From: VXOI01 sp965261945
GTDB lineage: Bacteria; Chloroflexota; Dehalococcoidia; Lucifugimonadales; UBA3495
Reading direction: 5' to 3'
NCBI GenBank assembly: GCA_965261945.1
Contig: CBDHEF010000001.1
Span: 1 to 64,000 of the forward strand
DNA length: 64,000 nucleotides
Shown here: positions 25,503 through 33,619 of the stretch, piece by piece
Layout: each line of letters starts with the position of its first letter
Position numbering within the stretch: the first letter of the stretch is position 1
Made by a program: the position numbers and the translations under genes
The notes under the pieces: model-generated
Databases searched by the model: none
Told to the model about the DNA's origin: nothing
What the model saw: only the letters and a program-made list of their open reading frames with translations

Positions 25503-25520
25503 AGTAATTCGGGGATGGTT

Positions 25521-26660
25521 CTATGCCTTGATGAAGTTGAACTGCTCGTGGTTGCCGCCGAGTATGGGTTGGGCATCCAGGCCCATCCACTTCTCCAGCA
25601 ACTCGGCGTAGGTGCTGCGGAAGTCGTTGTTCCAGTGCAGGTCACCCTCGTCCAGCTTGGACGGCTCCAGTGACGGGTATTCGCCATAGGCCCCGCCGTT
25701 GACGCCGTCGCCGATGACGAAGGCCACGCTGCCGGAGCCGTGGTCGGTGCCCGAACCGTTGTCCTGCACCCGGCGTCCGAACTCGGTGAACATCAGGATG
25801 ACCACTTCCTCGTTGGCGTGGTGCTCCTTCAGGTCTTCGTACAGGTCGGCGGTGGCGGTGGTGACGTCGGCCCACATCTTGGGGAAGGCGATGTTCTGGT
25901 TGGCGTGGGTGTCGAATGCGCCCGGATTCAGGCCGGTGTAGAGGATGCGGGTGCCGAACTCGGCCAGGTGCACCTGGGCTATGCTCTTGCACCACTGGGC
26001 GAAGGGGCTGCCGCCGTACTCAACGGTGGAGCTGTAATTGTCGGGAGCGGTGTTGAGGATATCGGCGCCCTTCAGCGCGTCGAGACCGGTCTGCGACAGG
26101 TAGTCGTTGGCGGGGCCGCTGCCGATCAGGGGCGAGTACATCTTGGAGAAGATGTCCAGCGCTTCCATCCGCTGGTCCTCGCCGTCAATGCCGGTCAGCA
26201 CGCCATAGCTCTCGAGGTCGCCGACGGAGGCGACGGACACGCCGGGGGCAGCCAGGGCGCGGGGCAGGCCGCGGCCGAAGTTCACGGCGGTGAGCACGTT
26301 GTCCCGGTTGGGGTCCAGCTCCCGGATGGCCTTGCCCAGCCAGCCCTCGGTAGTCATCTTGGCCGGCTCGGCGGTGTGCCAGATGTCCATGGAGCGGAAG
26401 TGTGAGCGGTTGGGGTTGGGATAGCCGATGCCCTGGATTACGGCAACCTTGCCCTGGTCGTACAGGTTCTTCAGCGGCTTCATGGACGGATGGAAACCGA
26501 CCTGGTCGTTGATGTGCAGCACATCGCCGGGGGCAACATTTACCGCCTGGCGGTGGTCGTTATAGTGCGGGTCGTTGTAGGGAATGATGGTGTTCAGGGC
26601 GTCGTAGGCGCCCGACATCTGCAACACCACCAGCACCCGGTCTTTCTTGTTGGTCGTCAT
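25521..26660 (-). CDS. DUF1501 family protein
   Basis: A 379-residue protein of the DUF1501 family, whose fold is related to alkaline phosphatase/sulfatase. Hallmarks are VLVVLQMSGAYDALNTIIPY at the start, GIGYPNPNRSHFRSMDIWH, and the later NPGAFDTHANQ, VVILMFTEFGRRV and GTDHGSGS. Members lie next to DUF1800 genes in many bacteria, and both are linked to secreted or surface processes, but the reaction is unproven. No Tat or Sec signal peptide is visible here, unlike many relatives. It is followed by the NHL gene and preceded by a coiled-coil gene and the DUF1800 gene. Confidence 0.9.
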   Translation of the reverse strand: MTTNKKDRVLVVLQMSGAYDALNTIIPYNDPHYNDHRQAVNVAPGDVLHINDQVGFHPSMKPLKNLYDQGKVAVIQGIGYPNPNRSHFRSMDIWHTAEPAKMTTEGWLGKAIRELDPNRDNVLTAVNFGRGLPRALAAPGVSVASVGDLESYGVLTGIDGEDQRMEALDIFSKMYSPLIGSGPANDYLSQTGLDALKGADILNTAPDNYSSTVEYGGSPFAQWCKSIAQVHLAEFGTRILYTGLNPGAFDTHANQNIAFPKMWADVTTATADLYEDLKEHHANEEVVILMFTEFGRRVQDNGSGTDHGSGSVAFVIGDGVNGGAYGEYPSLEPSKLDEGDLHWNNDFRSTYAELLEKWMGLDAQPILGGNHEQFNFIKA

Positions 26661-26708
26661 TGTTTGTGCCTTCTCCTTCGTTAGTGTTGGCGTGGGTAAG
26701 GCAGGTGG

Positions 26709-27131
26709 TCAGCCCGCCGGATGTTCCGTCCCTGGCGGAATGCGGAATATCGCGAATCCGGTATCAGGATCGTGCGAGTGGTGCGCGAGGGCCTGCAACA
26801 ACTGCTGATGGTTGCCCCGGTTCTCCTCGCGCATATCGCGCAATTCCTGGCGAGTTTCCTCGCGCATACCGCGCAATTCCTGGCGAGTTTCCTCACGCAT
26901 TTCACGAAACTCTTGACGAGTTTCCTCACGCATTTCACGAAACTCTTGACGAGTTTCCTCGCGCATCTCGGCCATATCGCCGGACTGCTGGTCAAATCGG
27001 CGATCAAGTTGTTCCACCCGGCTGGCAAGCGTCCCAAGCCGGTACAGCACCCCTCCGACCAGAGCAACCAATGTTAACACCAAGCCGGCGAGGGCAATCA
27101 GCGTCGATATTTCAATGGTATCGCCGTTCAC
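26709..27131 (-). CDS. Membrane-anchored coiled-coil protein with 11-residue repeats
   Basis: A 140-residue protein. An N-terminal transmembrane helix (about residues 8-30) is followed by a coiled coil containing four near-identical 11-residue repeats (EMREETRQEFR) plus a fifth degenerate one, and a short non-repetitive tail. An 11-residue (hendecad) period gives a nearly straight coiled coil. The repeat is encoded by 33-bp DNA repeats. It lies between the DUF1800 and DUF1501 genes, which are usually adjacent, in the same orientation and with only 14 and 48 bp between them. It may be co-expressed with them; function unknown. Confidence 0.65.
   Translation of the reverse strand: MNGDTIEISTLIALAGLVLTLVALVGGVLYRLGTLASRVEQLDRRFDQQSGDMAEMREETRQEFREMREETRQEFREMREETRQELRGMREETRQELRDMREENRGNHQQLLQALAHHSHDPDTGFAIFRIPPGTEHPAG
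26825..26956. repeat. 33-bp tandem repeats coding for 11-residue coiled-coil units
   Basis: Four copies of a 33-bp unit (core GCGCAATTCCTGGCGAGTTT) in two sequence variants, two copies of each, suggesting stepwise duplication. A fifth degenerate copy follows. Confidence 0.8.
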
Positions 27132-27145
27132 TTGCTTTACCCTGA

Positions 27146-28561
27146 CTAGGCGTACAGGTATTCCTTGGTGGACGCGATCAGCTGGAGCATCTCGCCCACC
27201 TCGCGGGGGAAGTCGGCGGTGTCGGTGCGCACCACGTCGTCCTTGGCCGCCCGCATCATCAGCATATGGCGGGTCTCGTCGGACAGCTCGTAGTGGCCGA
27301 GGTATTGCAGGCAGCCGTCCACCATCTGGTCGGCTGTGATGGCAGGACCGGCATCGGCCAGCCTCTCGACTATGTTCCTGATGCCGGGGTAGTTGGTGTC
27401 GCCCAGGAAGTCGGCGGTGAAGTTGATGCGGTGCACCAGGGTGCCGCCGTCAATCCACTCCTTGCCGGTATGCCAGCCTTCGACGGAGGGCGGATTGAGC
27501 AGTTCCTGGCCCATGTACTTCATCTCGTCGAAGATGAACTCGAAGCCGGGCTTGGGTTGGGTCCAGTCGCCCACCATCCGCAGGGTGCCGATTACCGTCT
27601 CCACCGGGCTCTTGATGCGGCGGAACTGGGCGTTCTTGAAGGCGTCGGAGTTGAACAGCGCCCGCAGCATGGCCCGGATGTTGTAGCCGGAACGGTAGTA
27701 TTCCTCTTCCAGCATTTCGATGGTTGCCGGGTCATTGGGGGGCGTATCCATCCACGACGGCACACCGGGCTCGTCGGCGATGAAATAGCTGTACAGGTGG
27801 CGGGAGATGAACCGGGCCGCGGCGGGCTGCTTGCAGATAATGTCCACGATGTCCTCGCCGTTGAAGCGGCCGGTCTCGCCGAGGAAGGTCTTCTCGCCGT
27901 CGTCGTGGTCTTCGGGTACGAAGGCGAACTTGGCCGGGTAGCGCCCGTAGGGCTGGCCGGGGACGGGGTTGGAGATGGTCCAGCCGGTGAAGGCGCGGGC
28001 GCATTCCTTAACGTCGTCTTCGGTGTAGTTGAACTCGCCGTCCTTCCCCACGCCGAGGGAGAACAGCTCCAGCAGTTCGCGCCCGTAGTTCTCGTTGATG
28101 GACTCTTTGTGGCTGAGACAGTTGTCCAGATAGAAGATCATCGCCGGGTCTTTGGAAATTTCCAGCAGCAGGTCGCGGAAGCTGCCCATTCCGTGGCGGC
28201 GGAACATCTCCAACTGGTCATAGTGCGTCGGATAGCTCTGGACCTTGCTGTCGGAAGTGCAGAAGATGCTGTGCCAGAACAGGACCAGCTTCTCCTCAAG
28301 CTGCGCCCGGGAGTTAATCAGCCGCCAGGCGAAATACTCCGGGACGCCGCGGGTGAAGTGACTCCATTCTATAAAGCACCGTTCCGTTAGATCCAAATCC
28401 AAGCCGTTGGAGTTGATTTCTGGATTGAGTAACTCCTCTACTGTCGCTTCGTATCCCTTTTTTGCCCGTTCCACTAGATCGTCATAACGGGCGCCGAAAC
28501 CGGCCCGCCGCATCAGGTGGGCCATAAGGGCAATATCCTGAGTGCTTACCTGGTCTGCCAT
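27146..28561 (-). CDS. DUF1800 family protein
   Basis: A 471-residue protein starting at 28561 (MADQVST) behind GGAGGTGG. The frame opens 13 codons earlier without support. It shows the DUF1800 pattern: HLMRRAGFGARYDDL at the start, EKLVLFWHSIFCTS, NYGRELLELFSLGVG, CARAFTGW, and NPPSVEGWHTGKEW near the end. No signal peptide is seen. DUF1800 and DUF1501 proteins are usually encoded together and are thought to act as a pair. It is the first gene of a four-gene minus-strand run (DUF1800, coiled coil, DUF1501, NHL). Confidence 0.9.
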   Translation of the reverse strand: MADQVSTQDIALMAHLMRRAGFGARYDDLVERAKKGYEATVEELLNPEINSNGLDLDLTERCFIEWSHFTRGVPEYFAWRLINSRAQLEEKLVLFWHSIFCTSDSKVQSYPTHYDQLEMFRRHGMGSFRDLLLEISKDPAMIFYLDNCLSHKESINENYGRELLELFSLGVGKDGEFNYTEDDVKECARAFTGWTISNPVPGQPYGRYPAKFAFVPEDHDDGEKTFLGETGRFNGEDIVDIICKQPAAARFISRHLYSYFIADEPGVPSWMDTPPNDPATIEMLEEEYYRSGYNIRAMLRALFNSDAFKNAQFRRIKSPVETVIGTLRMVGDWTQPKPGFEFIFDEMKYMGQELLNPPSVEGWHTGKEWIDGGTLVHRINFTADFLGDTNYPGIRNIVERLADAGPAITADQMVDGCLQYLGHYELSDETRHMLMMRAAKDDVVRTDTADFPREVGEMLQLIASTKEYLYA

Positions 28562-28783
28562 AGGAACATCCACCTCCACATTTGGGCAATTATAATCCAC
28601 GCCAGACTACCATTTTGGGCTCTTGGATTCAAGTGGCAACCAAGGGTCCAGTCTCTCGTAAAACATAGCGCCTCCTGCTCTTATGAAACAGTATCGACGC
28701 GGATTGCGCCAATTTGTTACAGGATAGTTTAGATTGGCAGGAACAATACTGTGATTATATTTACAATAAATATATTCACAATG

Positions 28784-28813
28784 TTGACAATCATTATCGG
28801 AAAACATGATAAT
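28784..28813 (+). promoter_or_regulatory. Sigma-70-like promoter in an AT-rich island
   Basis: TTGACA at 28784-28789, an 18-bp spacer and TGATAAT with the -10 hexamer GATAAT at 28808-28813. It lies in an unusually AT-rich stretch (28730-28820) for this GC-rich window and points at the matrixin-like gene. AAGGAG and GAGGAG sites follow, upstream of an ATG at 28870. Confidence 0.6.
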
Positions 28814-28914
28814 ATCTGCAAGCCCACCGGCCGGGCTAAACGCAAGGAGATGCGAGAGGAGAAAAGATTATGCAGACGTCAAAGAGAGGTTTCTGAGGTA
28901 GTCTGGCCCTATGG

Positions 28915-29409
28915 GTGGCCGTGGTGTTCATTCTTGCGGGGGCCTTTCTTCTGCCGGCGAAGGCGGCGGCACATGAGTTCGCCAGCCCGCATAGCTGGGA
29001 CACCAGCGTAACGGCCAAGACCAGCAACGGCGCCACCGCGTTCGCAACCTACCTTTCTAGCGCGGCCAATGACTATACCAGCAACACCGACCTGGACGTG
29101 GATTACTGCAACGAACCCTGCACCGAGAACATCAGCAACATCATGGTCAACAGAGGAAGCAATGGACTCTCCGCCCAAGCCTTTTGGACTGGCAACCCGG
29201 CCTATGAGGGACGGGTCGAGTGGAACTCTCACTACGCCAGTGGTTGGAGCAGCCGGACAAAGCACCTGCTGGCACGGCACGAATTGGGACATATCTTCGG
29301 TTTGGACCACGTCCCCGGAAATAGCCCCGCCTCGGTCATGGGTCAAGCGCGTGAACACAAGCACACCCTTCACACCCATGATAAAGACGACATAAACGTC
29401 AAATACTAG
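28915..29409 (+). CDS. Secreted matrixin-like metalloprotease with an in-frame stop in the signal peptide
   Basis: A 164-residue frame from a GTG at 28915. The mature part has the complete zinc motif HELGHIFGLDH (residues 122-132) and a Met-turn SVMG, as in matrixin/metzincin proteases. The signal peptide is VAVVFILAGAFLLPAKAAA. An ATG at 28870 with a good ribosome-binding site and promoter lies in the same frame but is interrupted by TGA at 28894-28896 (MQTSKRGF, stop, GSLALWVAVVF). With the stop changed to Trp the signal peptide would be ideal. So the gene is either a recent nonsense mutant, translated from an inferior GTG, or recoded. Confidence 0.7.
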   Translation: MAVVFILAGAFLLPAKAAAHEFASPHSWDTSVTAKTSNGATAFATYLSSAANDYTSNTDLDVDYCNEPCTENISNIMVNRGSNGLSAQAFWTGNPAYEGRVEWNSHYASGWSSRTKHLLARHELGHIFGLDHVPGNSPASVMGQAREHKHTLHTHDKDDINVKY

Positions 29410-29442
29410 GGCACCCGGCCAAGCTCTTTAGAGGTGAGAGAA

Positions 29443-30171
29443 ATGAAGAATCTAATACTCATTCCAGCGGTCGCCCTATTGCTGTTGTTCTCGCTGGCGG
29501 CATGTCAGGAGAAACAGCCAGAGAAAGACCCCAACTACCAAGGCAGTAGCATAATGTCGGCTCCTAGCTTGATCGAGCACTTCAAGAAAGAACCCGCTGA
29601 CATCCAGGAGCTGGTGAACCGGAGCCACGCGGTGGTGGTCGGCTCAATCAGCTCGGTCGGTGAACTCATCAGCGAGCCGCCGTATAACGCAGAGGACTTC
29701 GAGGATTGGCCAGAGGACCAGAGACCGACCGTAGAGGTAAAATACTACGACATTTCCATAGAGGAAGTGCTGTTGGACGACGGCTATGTCGAGGACAATG
29801 CCAAGCTCAGGCTTGCACCGATCTGGCCCACGGAACCCAAGCTGAATGAGCGCTGTCTCTTCGTGCTTGGGCGGAATCCAGACAACCGAAGCTATGGCAT
29901 ATCAGCCACATGGAATATGCTGACCCTCGGCGGCGACGGCATCCGTGACCTGGCCGGAACCGCGCCCGGATATGTCAGAGTAACCGACGAACTGTCCCTG
30001 GTGGAGAGCATACGCAACGCTGTTCCCAACTACGATTTCCTGCCAGTCGGTGAGTGGCCCGACCGGTTCTATACCGGCGCCGGGGACGCCGAAAGAGAAC
30101 CATCTGCGCCCGGTGGCCCGGACAATGGCGAGTCCGGCCCGGTCGGGAACACCGGAGAAGGCGAATCGTAA
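29443..30171 (+). CDS. Lipoprotein of unknown function
   Basis: A 242-residue protein from 29443 (MKNLILIP) behind GAGGTGAGAG; the frame opens three codons earlier. A classical lipoprotein signal peptide ends LAAC. The body (residues 60-200) has HAVVVGSISSVGEL and RCLFVLGRNPDN, a pattern I have seen in small beta-rich surface proteins but cannot name. The C-terminus is Gly/Pro/Glu-rich. It follows the matrixin-like protease by 33 bp, so the two are probably co-transcribed and end at the terminator at 30193. It may be a surface partner or inhibitor of the protease; this is speculative. Confidence 0.65.
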   Translation: MKNLILIPAVALLLLFSLAACQEKQPEKDPNYQGSSIMSAPSLIEHFKKEPADIQELVNRSHAVVVGSISSVGELISEPPYNAEDFEDWPEDQRPTVEVKYYDISIEEVLLDDGYVEDNAKLRLAPIWPTEPKLNERCLFVLGRNPDNRSYGISATWNMLTLGGDGIRDLAGTAPGYVRVTDELSLVESIRNAVPNYDFLPVGEWPDRFYTGAGDAEREPSAPGGPDNGESGPVGNTGEGES

Positions 30172-30192
30172 GCGTGCCCCCTGTCGCGTATG

Positions 30193-30224
30193 AGGCCCCG
30201 GCATCTGGCCGGGGCCTTTTCTTT
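30193..30224 (+). terminator. Rho-independent terminator
   Basis: Ten-bp stem AGGCCCCGGC/GCCGGGGCCT, 5-base loop, then TTTTCTTT. It closes the protease-lipoprotein unit. Confidence 0.9.
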
Positions 30225-30466
30225 AATCACGGTAATCACGGCCCTCTCTGAGCCTGATTCTCGGGCCAAAACGCGGCGGTGATTGCCGTAAGGATGGTCA
30301 CCGCTTTTCGTCATGGCCTTTCGTGCGGGGAGTTTCGCAAGATTCTCAAGGGGTCCATCTGCCACGCAGTTTCCGAGGCGAAAATAGAATCGGTGGCCCC
30401 GGCAGTTGGGCGCAGCCGCCGACTTTGGCTATAATAGACGGATAATTGTCAGGAGCCGAACATCCT

Positions 30467-31657
30467 ATGTCGGAAAGCCCGGTGAGCCCCCCTTCCTCCA
30501 AAGACCTGATTGCGGCAGCCAAGAGCCTGGCCCCGGAGATTGTGGCAAGCCGTGACCTTATAGACATCGAGCGCCAGCTTCCCGTGGAGCTGGCGGAGAA
30601 GATGGCCAGGAAACATCTGTTTGGTCTCTATGTGCCCAGGGAGCTCAACGGGCCGGAGACCGACCCGGTCACCGCCTTTCACGTGGTCGAGGAAATCGCC
30701 CAGGCCGACGGTTCCGTCGGGTGGTGCGTCTTCAACGGCACCGCCGTATCGTCGGCGGTGGCCCGGCTGTCCCCCAAGTCCGCCAAGGAGATTTTCGGCG
30801 ACCCTCCTGTCGTCCTCGGCTCCGGCTCCGCCCGCGCCGGCGGCACAGCGAAGATCACCGATGGCGGTTACATCGTCTCCGGGCGTTGGAATTTCCTGAG
30901 CGGCATTGACCACTCCACCGCCATCTTCGTGGCCTGCCGGGTTATCGACGGCAACGGGCCGGTGCTGTACGACGACGGGGCCCAGGTGATGCGGACGGTG
31001 GTGCTTCCGGTGAAAAAGGGCGAGGTGATCAACACCTGGACCACTCTGGGCATGAGAGGCACGGCCAGCAACGACGCCGAGTTTTCCGAGGTCTTCGTGC
31101 CGGAGGACCACACCTACACCCGCGGCGCACCGGCTCACTACGACGGCCCGCTCTACTCGCCCCCGCAGTCGGCGATCATCCTCGGCTGGACGCTGTCGGC
31201 GGCCAACACCCTGGGGATGGCGCGCGGGGCGATGAACACCTTCGTAGCCCTGGCCACCGACTCCGGCTCCACCGACTCCCCCACCCTGCTGCGCGACCGG
31301 CAGCACATCAAGATAGTTGTCGGTGAATGCGAGGCGATGATCGACAGCGCCCGCCGCTATGTGCTGGACACAGTCAGCGCGATGTGGGAGGCGCAGCTCA
31401 CCGGCCACGCGGACCTGCCCGAGCTGTCCATGCGGACCCGCCTGGCCATCACCCACGCCATCCGGCAGTCTGTAGTGGTGGCCGACAAGCTGTTCAACGC
31501 GGCGGGGACCAACGCCATCCACCGCTCGGTGGGCCTGGAGCGCTACTTCCGCGACCTCCACGTCCACGGCCAGCACATCTCCGGCCTGCCCCTGAACTTC
31601 GAGTACGGCGGCGCGATGCTGACGGGGGCCACGCTCCCGGCGTCGCTGTATACGTGA
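30467..31657 (+). CDS. Flavin-dependent monooxygenase of the acyl-CoA-dehydrogenase fold (HsaA/DszC-like)
   Basis: A 396-residue enzyme starting at 30467 (MSESPVSP). The three-domain acyl-CoA dehydrogenase fold is visible: a helical N-terminus with LPVELAEKMARKHLFGLYVP, a middle beta domain (GGYIVSGRWNFLSGIDHST, TLGMRGTASNDAEF), and a helical C-terminus ending YFRDLHVHGQHISG. The middle and C-terminal motifs fit group D flavin monooxygenases (HsaA, HpaB-like, DszC) rather than true acyl-CoA dehydrogenases, since no catalytic Glu is evident. It probably hydroxylates an aromatic or sulfur compound using FMNH2 from a separate reductase, which is not encoded nearby. Confidence 0.8.
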   Translation: MSESPVSPPSSKDLIAAAKSLAPEIVASRDLIDIERQLPVELAEKMARKHLFGLYVPRELNGPETDPVTAFHVVEEIAQADGSVGWCVFNGTAVSSAVARLSPKSAKEIFGDPPVVLGSGSARAGGTAKITDGGYIVSGRWNFLSGIDHSTAIFVACRVIDGNGPVLYDDGAQVMRTVVLPVKKGEVINTWTTLGMRGTASNDAEFSEVFVPEDHTYTRGAPAHYDGPLYSPPQSAIILGWTLSAANTLGMARGAMNTFVALATDSGSTDSPTLLRDRQHIKIVVGECEAMIDSARRYVLDTVSAMWEAQLTGHADLPELSMRTRLAITHAIRQSVVVADKLFNAAGTNAIHRSVGLERYFRDLHVHGQHISGLPLNFEYGGAMLTGATLPASLYT

Positions 31658-31699
31658 TGGGATGAACCTGCAACCTTCGCTATGGAGATGTAGGGGCTG

Positions 31700-32959
31700 A
31701 TGATTACGCTGGTGGAAGCCCTGAACTATCGTTGCCTGCGGTATGTGCATAGGCCGCTGAAGCCCTTCCATGTGCTGGTAGGTCCCAACGCATCCGGTAA
31801 GAGCACCTTTCTGGATGTGATTGGATTTTTGAGTGATGTGGTCTCCGCTGGGTTGGAGACAGCCCTATTTGAGCGTAGTCCAGACCCTCAGGAGCTTCTT
31901 TTTCGTCGGCAGGGCGACCGCTTGGAACTGGCAGTAGAGGCGCTGATACCAGACTCACATCGCGCAATGACTTCTCGACCAGAACTAAATACGGTACGGT
32001 ATGAAGTAGCTATCGGCTTTGATGAAACCATGCGACGATTCGAGTTCAAGGCCGAGCGGTTGCTGTTAAAAAAAGCCGGGATTCCAGAACTGCAGCGGCA
32101 ATCAGTGTTCCCTGAGCTTTCTAAGATGCCGGAGTCACTACTGACCAATATCCGGGAACAGGGAAACAAGATTGTTATCAACAAAGTAGCCGGAGGGAAT
32201 GACGATTTTTATAGCGAGACTTACGGACGTTCAGGAAGGGGATGGGCTCCGTCATTCAAAATGGGCCCTCAAAGATCAGCCTTCGGAAACATGATGGCCG
32301 ACGAGAACTCTTTTCCCGTAGCCGCCTGGTTTCGCGATCATCTGGCTGAGGGTGTGCAAAAAATTATTCTTAACAGCCTTACGATCAAGCGTCCAAGCCC
32401 TCCCGCAAGAATAGCGGGTTTTTTGCCAGACGGATCCAATTTACCTTGGACTGTTGCCCGTCTCAAGAAAGAAGACATGACCAGACATAAGGCTTGGATT
32501 GCGCATCTGCAAACAGCCCTTCCTGATTTGAGGGATATCTCCACATTTGAGCGCCCGGAAGACCGGCATTGCTACATGATTTATGAATATGCGGATGGGC
32601 TGAAAGCGCCATCATGGCTGGTTTCCGATGGCACCTTGCGGCTTACGGCGCTAACTTTGCCCGCATATCTGCCCAACCTTCAGGGCATCTACTTGATTGA
32701 AGAACCGGAGAACGGAATTCATCCTATGGCCGTGTCTACCGCCTATGACTCTCTTCAGTCAATGTATGATGCGCAGGTGCTGCTGGCCACTCATTCTCCG
32801 GTAGTTGTAAACGAAGCCGATTTGTCCGATATTTTGTGCTTTGCCAAAGATGAAGGCGGCGCAACGGATATTGTTCAAGGATCGGAGCACCCGGCCCTTC
32901 GCCAATGGCAAGGCGGAGTCGACCCCGGCACTTTGCTTGCTTCGGGGGTCTTGGGATGA
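31700..32959 (+). CDS. AAA ATPase (ABC/OLD-like, AAA_21), first gene of a candidate defense pair
   Basis: A 419-residue ATPase of the SMC/ABC-related AAA_21 type: Walker A GPNASGKST (residues 28-36), an SDGTLRLTAL signature-like region, Walker B IYLIEEPENGIHP and the switch histidine in LLATHSP. The central 200 residues form a lineage-specific insertion. It overlaps the next gene by 4 bp (ATGA), so the two are translationally coupled. ATPases of this kind act with Toprim or other nucleases in OLD, Gabija and PARIS-like anti-phage systems. Composition is less GC-rich than the neighbours, which fits horizontal transfer. The defense role is inferred from this architecture. Confidence 0.8.
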   Translation: MITLVEALNYRCLRYVHRPLKPFHVLVGPNASGKSTFLDVIGFLSDVVSAGLETALFERSPDPQELLFRRQGDRLELAVEALIPDSHRAMTSRPELNTVRYEVAIGFDETMRRFEFKAERLLLKKAGIPELQRQSVFPELSKMPESLLTNIREQGNKIVINKVAGGNDDFYSETYGRSGRGWAPSFKMGPQRSAFGNMMADENSFPVAAWFRDHLAEGVQKIILNSLTIKRPSPPARIAGFLPDGSNLPWTVARLKKEDMTRHKAWIAHLQTALPDLRDISTFERPEDRHCYMIYEYADGLKAPSWLVSDGTLRLTALTLPAYLPNLQGIYLIEEPENGIHPMAVSTAYDSLQSMYDAQVLLATHSPVVVNEADLSDILCFAKDEGGATDIVQGSEHPALRQWQGGVDPGTLLASGVLG

Positions 32960-33582
32960 CCCACAAAGACCTTGTAGTTCTCACAGCTGACAAGAATTGG
33001 GTAGCTGCACTGAAGGGGATATTGTCCAGGCCGTCGGCGCTGGGCATACGCCCGATAAAAGAAGAGACTATCCCTCATCCACGTAAGGATCCCGGTTGTG
33101 TCAACGAAGGGGTTGAGTTTCTATCCAATTTCTCAGAGCAGTACCATTATGGCTTGCTGATTTTCGACTACGAAGGCTGTGGGAAAGAAAAAACCGCCTC
33201 TCCTCGTGAACTGCAAGACGCCCTGGATGAGCAACTCGCTCGATCAAGGTGGCGCGAAAGGGCTAGAACAATCGTATTGTCGCCGGAGCTCGAGGCATGG
33301 GTCTGGAGCGATTCCCCTCATGTGGAAAATGTGGCGGGATGGACAAACCGGCAGCCTTCCCTTCGCCGCTGGTTGATTGGGGAGGGTTGGCTTGAGGAAG
33401 ACCAGTTCAAGCCGATACACTCGAAGAGAGCCTTCGAGTCCGCGTTGAGGGTAGTCAAAAAGCAACGTAGTTCATCTCTGTACAGGGGCATTGCCGAAAA
33501 AGTGTCCTTAACCCGCTGCCAGGACCCATCTTTCCTAGAATTCAAGGGCATCTTGAAAAACTGGTTTCCTATGTCGGTATAA
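32956..33582 (+). CDS. Toprim-like (DUF4276-like) putative nuclease, partner of the AAA ATPase
   Basis: A 208-residue protein starting at 32956 within the stop of the ATPase gene. GLLIFDYEGCG (Asp71, Glu73) followed by SPELEAWVW (residues 109-117) is the pattern of Toprim-fold DUF4276/DUF4435-type proteins, where an acidic strand end and an E-L-E-A-W motif shape the metal site. No transmembrane helix is present. By analogy with PARIS and OLD systems it would be the nuclease or effector released or activated by the ATPase. Similarity is at motif level only and the exact family is not certain. Confidence 0.6.
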   Translation: MTHKDLVVLTADKNWVAALKGILSRPSALGIRPIKEETIPHPRKDPGCVNEGVEFLSNFSEQYHYGLLIFDYEGCGKEKTASPRELQDALDEQLARSRWRERARTIVLSPELEAWVWSDSPHVENVAGWTNRQPSLRRWLIGEGWLEEDQFKPIHSKRAFESALRVVKKQRSSSLYRGIAEKVSLTRCQDPSFLEFKGILKNWFPMSV

Positions 33583-33619
33583 TAGCGTCTAATTAACTAC
33601 GAAGAGGAGGTAAATACAC

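Noticed and set aside
26660..27145. Plus-strand frame with repeated FPRAYRAIPGE-like units
   Set aside because: It is the antisense reading of the hendecad-repeat gene, which has a transmembrane helix and coiled-coil logic on the minus strand.
27266..28390. 374-codon plus-strand frame opposite DUF1800
   Set aside because: Antisense shadow; the DUF1800 motifs are on the minus strand.
28894..28896. TGA as a selenocysteine codon
   Set aside because: The codon lies in a signal peptide, where selenocysteine would serve no purpose, and no SECIS-like hairpin is evident directly after it. A Trp codon mutation is more likely.
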